From the IMG/VR virus record IMGVR_UViG_3300005527_000103, positions 1 through 42,382 of that record: a DNA stretch of 42,382 bases. One strand, written 5' to 3'. The DNA is from a virus. Positions 20,728 to 30,200 of the stretch are shown piece by piece. The translations under genes were made by a program, and so were the position numbers. Numbering within the stretch: the first letter of the stretch is position 1; every line of letters begins with the position of its first letter. The notes beneath the pieces were generated by a model that saw only the letters and a program-made list of their open reading frames with translations, was not told the origin of the DNA and searched no databases.

Positions 20728-21828
20728 ATGGCCAATAATCGTATTTATTATGCAATCCAACAGGTACAACTAGGCCCAGCTGCTAGTAGTATGACAGCAG
20801 TTCATGGATTACAAACTGTTGGAGTAACAACAAACTTTAATCTAGAACAAGTATTCGAAATGGGTCAATTGGCCATTTATCAAAACGTTGAAAATGTACC
20901 AGATATTGAAGTAACTCTCAATAAGGTGCTTGATGGTTATCCACTACTATATGTGCTAGCAACAGAAACAGGCACAAGTGTAGGCACAGGCTTAACTGCT
21001 GTTAATCCAACAATTCCTGGCCGTCAAAATGCTCGTACTGACATGAGACTAGCAATTTATAGTGATACCAATACATCAGCTAGTGGTAATTCCTTTAGTG
21101 CAGTAACATGTTCTGGTATGTATGTTAGTAGTGTTAGTTACACATTCCCGGTTGATGGTAATTTTACAGAAGATGTGACCTTGGTTGGTAATAATAAGGT
21201 ATGGGGTGGTACTGTTACTGGAGCTTTCAATAATACCGATGCCCCAATCGCTGCTCAAGGTGTTGCTCGTAGACAATTCTTAAGCATGGCTAATTGTCGT
21301 TTTCCAACACAAATTCCTGGCATTAGTAGTAGTGGGACAAATGAAGCTATTGGTAATGGTAGTGGTTTTGCGGTACATTTCCAAAATATCACAGTAAGTT
21401 GTGATTTTGGCCGTGATGCTATCCAAGAACTCGGTACTTTTGCTCCATATCACAGATTCGTAACATTTCCCGTAGAAGTAACTTGCGAATTTGAGGTTGT
21501 TGCAGTTAGTGGCGATGGTATTAATGCTACAGAAAGCGGCTATTACGCTGGCTTAACTGGTACTACTGTAGCAAGTCCAAGTCTTCCACAATGCTCTGGT
21601 AGACACAATCTACTAGATCAAACTATCTTCCTAGAAACCTGCGAAGGTACAAGAATTTATCTTGGTACCAAGAATAAACTTACTAGTGTTAACTATACTG
21701 GTGGCGATACTGGCGGTGGTAATGTTAGTGTAACATATAGTTATAGTACATTTAACGATTTCGTAGTTGCTCATAGTGGTGGTAATTTCTATAGCCAACT
21801 TGCTAATAGTACCTACACACCAGTCTAG
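20728..21828 (+). CDS. Major tail tube protein
   Basis: The 366-residue protein is Gly/Ser/Thr-rich and beta-dominated. It has GVTTNFNLEQVFEMGQLAIY, then QNVENVPDIEVTLNKVLDGY, the (V-P-D-I-E-V-T-x-x-K-V-L-D-G) stretch typical of phage tube proteins, and a middle region MYVSSVSYTFPVDGNFTEDV. Many copies stack as hexamers around the tape measure. Codon use is capsid-like, a sign of high expression. SD GTGGAGATTAATT precedes the ATG. An inverted repeat spans its stop codon. No sheath gene is adjacent, arguing for a non-contractile tail. Confidence 0.82.
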   Translation: MANNRIYYAIQQVQLGPAASSMTAVHGLQTVGVTTNFNLEQVFEMGQLAIYQNVENVPDIEVTLNKVLDGYPLLYVLATETGTSVGTGLTAVNPTIPGRQNARTDMRLAIYSDTNTSASGNSFSAVTCSGMYVSSVSYTFPVDGNFTEDVTLVGNNKVWGGTVTGAFNNTDAPIAAQGVARRQFLSMANCRFPTQIPGISSSGTNEAIGNGSGFAVHFQNITVSCDFGRDAIQELGTFAPYHRFVTFPVEVTCEFEVVAVSGDGINATESGYYAGLTGTTVASPSLPQCSGRHNLLDQTIFLETCEGTRIYLGTKNKLTSVNYTGGDTGGGNVSVTYSYSTFNDFVVAHSGGNFYSQLANSTYTPV

Positions 21829-21846
21829 TAATAGTACTAGATTGGT
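21819..21846 (+). other. 12-bp hairpin over the tail-tube stop codon
   Basis: ACCAGTCTAGTA (21819-21830) pairs with TACTAGATTGGT (21835-21846) with one G-U pair and a 4-base loop ATAG. The stop codon TAG (21826-21828) is inside the stem. No T-run follows, so it is not an intrinsic terminator; an RNA-stabilising or processing site is more likely. Confidence 0.7.
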
Positions 21847-21885
21847 TTCGATTGAGACAAAAGACGATGGATATTATCGGGGACT

Positions 21886-22932
21886 ATGGATCAAAGAACG
21901 CTTCAAATATATCTATCCAGAATACTATCTGGATTTTATTTATTTGTTTACAATAATACTAAATATAAACTAGTATATCCTGATATAAACATAAAATATG
22001 AAGCGGAACTTTATGCTGAACAGGAATATGAGGATAATAAATTTAATGATTGGATTACTGAAGACAATATCATAGATAGTTTAGTTAGTATGGGAGTATG
22101 GAATTATGGTGGAGATGATAATCTTAAAAATCTAGAAAAACAAATAGATGATCTTAAAGTAGATATTTTTAAGAATTTTTTAAATCCTACCAAATTAAAA
22201 ACACTAAGACGCACATTAGCTAATACTAAAAGAGCTTTTAATACACAATATGGTATTAGACATTCATTGGACCAATATACAGCTAGTGGATATAGTCAAT
22301 ATATTAAAAATCAATATATTCTAATTCATAGTTTATATAACATTAACAATGAAAGAATTTTTAAGAGTATAGAAGATACAGATCCTAATTTATTAAATTA
22401 TCTTTCTAATAGTATATCTGAACATACTATTGATATCTCAATTTTTAGACAAATAGCTAGAAGTGATATTTGGCGTAATTATTGGAGTGCTAATAATGAT
22501 AGTTTATTTGATAAATCTGTTGTTAACTGGACAGACGAACAAAAAACGTTAGTTGTACTAACAAAAATGTATGATAGCGCATATCAACATCCAGAATGCC
22601 CTCCGGATTCTGTTATAGAAGATGACGATATGTTTGATGGATGGATGGTAGTACAAAAACGTGAAAACGAAAAGACCAGAAATAAGAATAGAACAGAAAA
22701 ACTATTAGAGGGGAAAAAATTAAATAAAGCTGGAGAGGTCTTTATAATGGCAAATTCACAAGAAGAGGCTAATAGTATTTATGACTTGAATGAAAATTCA
22801 TCCAGACATATAATAAGAGAAAGAGAATCTGTAATTAAACAATCAGAAGGAACAATAGACGTAACTCAATTACCGGATACTCAAAGAGATTTAACAGTAT
22901 TATCAAACGAACAATTTAAAAATAGGAAATAA
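21886..22932 (+). CDS. Structural-module protein between tail tube and tape measure
   Basis: The 348-residue protein has an N-terminal hydrophobic stretch (IYLSRILSGFYLFVYNNTKY), long helical charged regions (LKNLEKQIDDLKVDIFKNFL, KLKTLRRTLANTKRAFN), a Trp-rich centre (IWRNYWSANNDSLFDKSVVN) and a charged C-terminal tail (KRENEKTRNKNRTEKLLEGK). Proteins in this slot are commonly tail-assembly factors that bind the tape measure. The ATG at 21886 has only GGGG (TCGGGGACT) 3 bases away, so initiation may depend on coupling. No domain recognised. Confidence 0.5.
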   Translation: MDQRTLQIYLSRILSGFYLFVYNNTKYKLVYPDINIKYEAELYAEQEYEDNKFNDWITEDNIIDSLVSMGVWNYGGDDNLKNLEKQIDDLKVDIFKNFLNPTKLKTLRRTLANTKRAFNTQYGIRHSLDQYTASGYSQYIKNQYILIHSLYNINNERIFKSIEDTDPNLLNYLSNSISEHTIDISIFRQIARSDIWRNYWSANNDSLFDKSVVNWTDEQKTLVVLTKMYDSAYQHPECPPDSVIEDDDMFDGWMVVQKRENEKTRNKNRTEKLLEGKKLNKAGEVFIMANSQEEANSIYDLNENSSRHIIRERESVIKQSEGTIDVTQLPDTQRDLTVLSNEQFKNRK

Positions 22933-22935
22933 TTT

Positions 22936-23229
22936 ATGGATGATTTATATACAAAAAATCTATTGACTAAAAGATTTCAGACAACTATGATAGGAGCACT
23001 TTATGAATTTGAAAAATCTTTTGGATACCTATGGGGTCACGATAAAGACGAAAAAGATCTAACTGAAAAAGAGTTAGATTTTTTAGATAGGTGGGATATG
23101 GTTAGAAATCAGATCCTAAATAATGGCAATAATCAACTAAGAAAAACGCTAGCCGATCTTGCTAAAAATCACGGTAAGATTACATATAAATATAGATTTA
23201 ATACTTATAGAAAAGAGGACGAACTATGA
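22936..23229 (+). CDS. Small putative tail-assembly protein
   Basis: The 97-residue protein starts MDDLYTKNLLTKRFQTTMIG and has ALYEFEKSFGYLWGHDKDEK, ELDFLDRWDMVRNQILNNGN and NQLRKTLADLAKNHGKITYK. It is mostly helical, with a charged linker. It overlaps the next gene as ATGA. Together with the following 295-residue gene it occupies the place of tail-assembly chaperones before the tape measure, but I see no frameshift joining them. From memory, similar short proteins occur in other phages at this place; no biochemical role known to me. Confidence 0.6.
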   Translation: MDDLYTKNLLTKRFQTTMIGALYEFEKSFGYLWGHDKDEKDLTEKELDFLDRWDMVRNQILNNGNNQLRKTLADLAKNHGKITYKYRFNTYRKEDEL

Positions 23230-24113
23230 AAACTAAAACATTTAAGATAACAATTGACGGAAAAGAAAGAGAAATCTTAGTAAGATCTCCATCATTACAG
23301 GATCAAAAAGAAGCTACTAAAGTTTATAATCAAAGTTTTAGTGAAGCTTTAAAATCCAAAGCTGTAGTAAGAGCTAAATTAGATGATTTATTGATTGAAC
23401 AAGGATTGTGGGATGGAGTTAAACAGGCTAAATTTACAGAACTTCAATCAGAAATATTAGATGGTGAACGTAAATTGGCTAAGGGCGGCATATCACTAAA
23501 TAGTGCCAGAGATATAGCTCTTAGTATGAAAAAAACACGAGAAGAACTTAGAGAATTGATTAGTGTCAAAACTAATCTTGATACCCATACTGCCGAAGGC
23601 CAGGCCGATAATGCTAGATTTAACTACTTAGTTTCAGCCTGTACGGTGTATAATGATACTAAAGAGCCATATTTTAAGAGTTATGAGGACTATAACAATA
23701 GATCAACAGACTCAGTGGCTATATTGGCAGCTCAAAATTTAGCAAATATGCTTTATGGTTTGGATGATAATTATGAAGAAAAACTACCAGAAAATAAGTT
23801 CTTAAAACAATATAAGTTTATTGACAGTAAATTAAGACTAATCAATAAAGACGGTAAACTAGTTGATGAAAAAGGAAGATTAATTAATGAGAATGGTAGA
23901 TTTATCAATGAACAAGGTCAGCTCATCGATAAAGATGGTAATTTGGTCGATCAAGACGGTGATTATATCGTTGAATTTAGTCCATTTTTAGACGATAGTG
24001 GTAAACCAATTGTTATTGAAAATGAAAAACCAAAGGATAAGGAAGTAGTCACAGATGTTAAAAATGAAACCGAAGAAGTTACGGAACCTTCTAATAGCGA
24101 ATCTAAAGAATAA
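23226..24113 (+). CDS. Tail-assembly-chaperone-like protein with heptapeptide repeats
   Basis: The 295-residue protein begins with a beta-hairpin segment FKITIDGKEREILVRSPSLQ typical of chaperones that bind the tape measure. A helical region follows (QKEATKVYNQSFSEALKSKA ... RDIALSMKKTREELRELISV), then YNNRSTDSVAILAAQNLANM. Residues about 205-246 are six 7-residue repeats of (L/F)-(I/V)-(N/D)-x-x-G-x. The last 50 residues are acidic and disordered (KPKDKEVVTDVKNETEEVTE). It is directly upstream of the tape measure, separated by a terminator-like hairpin. Chaperone function is inferred from position and N-terminal look. Confidence 0.55.
   Translation: MKTKTFKITIDGKEREILVRSPSLQDQKEATKVYNQSFSEALKSKAVVRAKLDDLLIEQGLWDGVKQAKFTELQSEILDGERKLAKGGISLNSARDIALSMKKTREELRELISVKTNLDTHTAEGQADNARFNYLVSACTVYNDTKEPYFKSYEDYNNRSTDSVAILAAQNLANMLYGLDDNYEEKLPENKFLKQYKFIDSKLRLINKDGKLVDEKGRLINENGRFINEQGQLIDKDGNLVDQDGDYIVEFSPFLDDSGKPIVIENEKPKDKEVVTDVKNETEEVTEPSNSESKE
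23838..23963 (+). repeat. Six 21-bp/7-residue tandem repeats in the chaperone-like gene
   Basis: Units read LINKDGK, LVDEKGR, LINENGR, FINEQGQ, LIDKDGN, LVDQDGD. The hydrophobic pair, Asn/Asp and Gly are conserved while the DNA has diverged, so the repeat is old and under protein-level selection. It should form a regular beta-hairpin or solenoid. Confidence 0.85.
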
Positions 24114-24140
24114 TAATCATCAATTAATATCTGATAAATT

Positions 24141-24180
24141 ATCCCCTCAATATCTTTATGGTATTGTGGGGATTTTTATT
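24141..24180 (+). terminator. Terminator-like hairpin just before the tape measure
   Basis: ATCCCCTCAATA (24141-24152) pairs with TATTGTGGGGAT (24162-24173) with one mismatch and a 9-base loop, followed by TTTTTATTT. It ends only about 21 bases before the tape-measure start and no promoter fits in between, so it probably works as a partial terminator or an attenuator. Confidence 0.8.
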
Positions 24181-24200
24181 TAACGGAGACATAAAGTATT

Positions 24201-27200
24201 ATGGCTAAAGGTTTTAATCTAACAGCACAAATCAATCTTAGAGGCCCCGGTAATCTCAAGCCAATAGTTGCAGAGATTAAAAGAGAGATTGGTTCCATAC
24301 AGAGTAATGTGCAGGTTAAACTAGATAATCGATCTGAAAGATCTATATCAGTAGTTACTAACAGACTCAGAGCAATGAATGACATCCTTATTTCCGCCAA
24401 AGGAAATGCAGATTCTTTGAATGCGTCTTTTGCTGCTTTATCATCGTCATTATCTTCTATGAATAAAGGTAATAAATCTATATCTATTGATAAGGGTGCT
24501 GTTACCACTACCAGTCAAGTTGCAAAAAATATACAAGTAGCATCAACCGCTATTGAAGAATTTGGCAAACAGTCTGCATTAGCAGTTAAAAGATTTGCTG
24601 CATTTTCTTTTGTTACAACAGGAATTTTTGCATTAACTAATGCTATTACTTCTGGTTTTAAAGCTTTCGTTTCATTCGATAAAGAATTAGTAAAACTACA
24701 ACAGGTTACTGGTCAAGGTTCAATAGGTATCAAGTCTTTAGAAAATGAAATAACTAGACTAGCAACATCTCTTGGTGTTAGTAGTGAAAGCTTGATATCA
24801 GTAGCTAGTACATTAGCACAAGCTGGTTTATCAGCAAAAGAAACACGAATAGCACTTGCTGCTTTGGCTAAAACTGAACTAGCACCATCATTTGATAGTT
24901 TAGCCGAAACAACAGAAGGCGCTATTGCTGCTTTGAGACAGTTTCAATTACAAGCAGAAGATCTCGAACCAGTTTTGGGTAGTATTAATGCTGTGGCCGC
25001 CGCATTCGCTGTTGAATCTGCTGATATAATTACAGCTATACAACGTACCGGTGGCGTATTTGCTGCTGCTAGTAAAGGTGTGACTCAAGGCAAAGATGCG
25101 CTCAATGAATTTATTGCCGTATTTACAAGTGTTCGTGCCACAACTCGTGAAAGCGCTGAGACTATTGCTACTGGTCTTAGAACAATTTTTACAAGAATAC
25201 AAAGAAGCAGTACAATAAATTTATTGAAAAATTTTGGTATTAATTTACAAGATTTAGAAGGTAAATTCGTTGGTCCTTATGAAGCGGTTAAAAGACTTAG
25301 TGAGGGATTAAGTCAGTTGGATCCTAGAGATGTTAGATTTAGTGCTATAGTCGAGGAACTCGGCGGATTTAGACAGATTGGTAAAGTTATCCCTCTTATT
25401 CAACAATTTGCTACAGCACAACAAGCATTAGCAATAGCTCAAAAAGGATCTGGTAGCTTAACTGATGCTCAAATAAAAGCTCAACAAAGTCTAGCTAATC
25501 AATTAGCCAAAGTAAGAGAACAATTTTTAGCCCTTATAAGAGATATAGGACAGAGTACAGTTTTTCAAAGTTTATTTAAGATTGTTATAGGTTTGACTAG
25601 TAGTTTTTTAAGTTTAGCTAGCGCTTTTAAACCTATTCTACCGATATTAGCAGTATTTACAGCCATAAAGGGTGTTAGTGCCATTGGTCAGTTTGCTAGT
25701 GGATTTTTTGGAGGGATTAGAAAGGGTGGCGGCGCTAAAGAGGTTGGATCTAATATAGGATCAACACTAAGTGGCGCCAAAGAAAAAGAAGCCAATGATG
25801 TTAGAGCCAAAGCCACAACTGCTATCACCGAAAATACAAATGCTTTGAAAACTCTTACTACTGCTGTTAATTCATTAACCAGCGCCATAAATATTAAGGG
25901 ACCAAGCAAACTTAAAGATGGTGGAAAAATATTAGGATTTAATAAGGGTGGTATGGTTCCAGGTAATGGTGGTGGAGATACTGTGCCAGCATTCTTAGAG
26001 GGTGGTGAGATAGTAATGAATAGGAAAGCTGTTAAAAAATACGGCGCTAATAACTTATTAAGAATGAATAGTTATGCTAGTGGTGGTATTATTGATATTA
26101 ATGATAATATAGTTCAAAGTAATATTATTCCCAAAAAACAAACATATACTTTTGATAAAAAAGAGGGAGTGAACTTTAAATCGGGATTTATGAAGTTTAG
26201 TTCTGGAGATAAATTTAATTTTCAAAGAGAAAATAAAGATATTGATGTCTCTCAATATCCAAATAAAAAAGATCCGGTATATAGAAAATATCAAAAAACA
26301 GTAGCAGAAAATAAACCGATGGATAGAGGGTTAGCTTTTGAGAATATAGTAAATAAACAATTTAATGCTGATTTTGAATCATCATCATCATCAGATCAGT
26401 TCTCTAGACTAGATGGATTATATCATGGAAATTTAGCAGAGATTAGAAGTACGTCTTCAAGACTTTCTGATAGTATTCTTTCTAGAAAAGTTGTTTCTGG
26501 ATCATTGCTTTCACAAAGCCCAGCTGAAAAAAAAGCATCCGAATATTTAAAATCTAGTATACTAACTAATAATAATGATAAAGTAAATTTTGGTAAAGTT
26601 TATGTATTTCAAGATGTTACAAATTTAGACAATATTTCTAAGAAAGAAGGACAAAAACAAAGACAACTTGGTATTGAGCAACTATATAGTGGTGAAATAA
26701 TTCAAAAATTTATGGCCGGATCTCCCGGAGGCATTAATGTTCCCAGCGGTAAAGGACGAGGCAAAAAGGTTAAAAAAGGAGCACGAGGAAAATTTGAACA
26801 TCTAACTTCAAGTCAACTTGAGTCTCTTTCTACCGATGAACTGATTGATTATGCTAACAGACAAATGTATCATATTATGACCACCGGTGGCAGCGGTATA
26901 TCTCTTGGCAAAGAATTTGTGGAAGTACCAGAATCAAGAATAACGTCAGAACTTGAACAAGACTTAGTAACCCTCCCGGATGGTAGAAGAGGATTTTATA
27001 GAGAAAAAATTGCTGCGTTTGGCTCTGAAAAAGTTGCAAAATCTAAAAAATCAGAACAACAACAAAGAAGAGAAAAATTCTTTAGAACTAGTAGAGACCT
27101 ATTAACAGCGTCTATGCAAGGGATTATGGCACCCGGTAGCGCTTTGCCAAAAGCTAAACAAGATGCTATATCTCCTTTCTTAAAGATGGTAACAGGTGAC

Positions 27201-30200
27201 TATGCTTTAGGATTATCTGGTACTCCTAGACTTAAATCAGAGGAGGCTCCAGTTGCTTCAGCATCTTCCACACTATTAGCATCCATAAAAGATCCTCTGT
27301 CCGAATTTAGAAAAAGCGGAGGTCAAACTAGTTTGGCTGGAGTTATACCACCAGCAGCAGCAGAGAAGATAAAAGCGGCTATTCCAGCATATATTGAATC
27401 GTTGAAGAAAGAAAACGAAACTCAAAAAGCTGGAAAAGCTCAAACCGCACTAAAATACTTTGATGATTTTATTAATGGTGGAACAGCAGCTAAACCCGCC
27501 CACGCCACACATTTTGCAGAGACAATTAATCAAATATTAAAAGGTGGTCTAGTTCAAGGATTCGCCGGAGGTGGATCACTAACCCCTCAACAATTAGTTG
27601 GAGGGCCATTCCCCAAAGGCAGAACATCTTCACAAGGAGAAACATGGTCTCAAATTCTTACAAAAAGGGCTAGAGAATTAGATTTAGCAATTGATAGTGG
27701 TAGCTTAGTAATAGGCGGTAGAACAATTAGTTTATCAAAAGCTTTAACACCAACTCAATTAAGAGCTGGTACTATAGTTGGTAAAGCTGTTGGAAATAAT
27801 GAAACAACAATCAAAACATTAGCATCGTTGAGAGAAAATATCATAAAAGAATATTTATCTGGACGACAAGAAGTAGACGAGGCAGACCCATTTAATCTAA
27901 CAGAAGAAGAAAAAAGACTTGCTCGATCTATAGCTGTTGTTGGCATAGCTTCTGACTATAAGGCTGCTTCTAGACAAGTTTATAAAAAGGTAGGGGGTGT
28001 TCCTTTTAGTGTATCTATAGGCTCTTTAAGTGGAGCTAAATCCGAAGAAGTATTAGCTAAACTTAGAACAAAAGATTTTGCTAATTTACAAGAAGCAGCT
28101 AGCGAACTATTACCGGACAGACTTTTGGTTAATTTAACAGATCAGGATCTTAATAGACTCGGTAGATCCAATGCCGAAGGATATCAATTAGAAGCTATAT
28201 TAGCACTATTAGGGGCTGCCGGAGGAGAATACAATGAAAGAAATAGAGCAGTAGATTTTGAAGGAGGATTACCACCAGATCTTGCTGCTTTATTTGGTGT
28301 TCCATCGGGCGTATTCACACAGGCTAAAAGAACTCTCAACTCAGATAATGTAGGTCATGCTATAGAGGGTATTGCTGCTAGATTATCTGGAGTTAGAATG
28401 GCTGCTGGCGGTCCTTTATCTAGTTTTGCATCTGGTGGTACTATACCAGCTATGGTTAGTAATGGAGAGGCATTTATTCCTCCGTCTCAAGCCAAGAAAA
28501 TTGGATACTCTAAACTTAATAAGATAAATCAGGCTGATCGTAACGGAATGAATGGTTTTGCTGTTGGGGGAGGAATATTCAAAGGTCCAGGTAGTGGAAC
28601 TAGCGATAGTATTGGACCAATTGATTTACCGGTTGGTGGTTATGTTATTAGAAAAAAAGCTGTTGATGCTTTGAATTCTAAATATAATAGTGGTGGTATA
28701 ATTAGTGCAATAAGGGGATTTAAAGTTGGCGGACAAGCAAAAAAAGATATAGTAAGAGGACAAGGTAAAGTTTTAGAAAGCGTACAAGAAGCTGAAGCTG
28801 TTTTAGAAAATGTTCTTGGCGATATGTCTGAAAATATAGCAAATATTATTCGTAGTAAATTCAAAGGTATAAAAGACATAAAAGCTGGAGAAACCCTATC
28901 TGCACCCGATGTTAGGTCTAATAAAGCATTTGAAAAAACTACCAGAGGTCAGGCTATCCAAAACGTTAAAGCCTCTGCTATTGGTTTGCAAATTACTGGT
29001 GAAAAAGGAGGAGCAACAACAGAAACAGTTGCTCACGAAACTGGACATCTTGCTGATGTTGCGCTTGGTGGAGGTGAAGCATTTGCAAGTGAAATGGAAG
29101 GAACATTTCAGTTTGCCTTGGTTGATAAAATTAGAAAAGATATGGAAGATGAATGGAAAGCAGCGGGTAAAAGTTCTTCGGATATTGCAGGATATTTGAG
29201 TACTGGTAAAGAACTATTTGCAGAATTTTTTGCCAAAGCAAGCCCCGAAGTAAGAGCTATCATAACTTCAACAACTGATTCTAAAAAAGGCATGGCTTTA
29301 TTAGCCGATCATTTACATGAGTTAGGAACTCATACTGTTGGAGGACTAGAAGCATCTGATATAGATCCTTTCATTGATGTAAAAAAATCTATGGCTCCAC
29401 AACAGAAGGCTGCGTCTGTTACTCGTAAAAGTGTTGCTGCCAATGTTGCGTCTATATCTGCCACATCTGGTGATCCAGATTTACAGAATAATATCAAAAA
29501 AATGTCACAAGTTATAAAAGAAATAACCTCCACGCTTATTGGATTAAAAGCTGAAACAAGCAGACTAAGTGCTGAAATACTCAAAGAGACAAATTCGATT
29601 AAACAACTACAAGCACAAAATTCTGCTGGTCAAAAAGTATCAGGAGAATTGAGAGAAGCACATAAAAGACAAAAGGAATTAGTACAACAGCAAGAAAGCA
29701 TTATACTACAGTCTCTACAAACAGAAGAGTCTTTAAATCAAGCTCAAAAAGATAAAACTAATTTGATTAAACAAGCTAGAACACAAAAATCAGTAGCCTC
29801 AGAATATGTTCAATCAACTCTCCAAACAGGAGAAAAGTCTTTATTTAAGAGTGGTGGGGGCGGCGGTGGCGGCCCACCAGATGAATTCGACTTCACCAAC
29901 AGCAAAGCTGCTCAACAATCGTATGCGGACGAAGAATTTTTCAAATATAAAGCTCAACAGACTGGAACCTCCGAATCTGCTATTAAACTAGATTTAGCTC
30001 AAAAATTAGGTAAAAAGACATATGAAAATCAAACTTTCTTCAAGGGTAAAGTTTCAGAAGCACAAACTGGACTAGTTGCTAGAAGAGAATCGGCAATGAA
30101 AATTGGTCAAACCATAACTGAGGCACAAAAACAACTAGAATCAGCACCAAAAGGTTCAGCAGAAGCAGCAGCTGCGGCTACTCGTTTAGCAGATGCTCAA

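Noticed and set aside
22900-23240. Programmed frameshift making a long tail-assembly chaperone
   Set aside because: The 97-residue and 295-residue genes join by a plain ATGA overlap. I see no slippery X-XXY-YYZ sequence near the junction, so two separate proteins are more likely.
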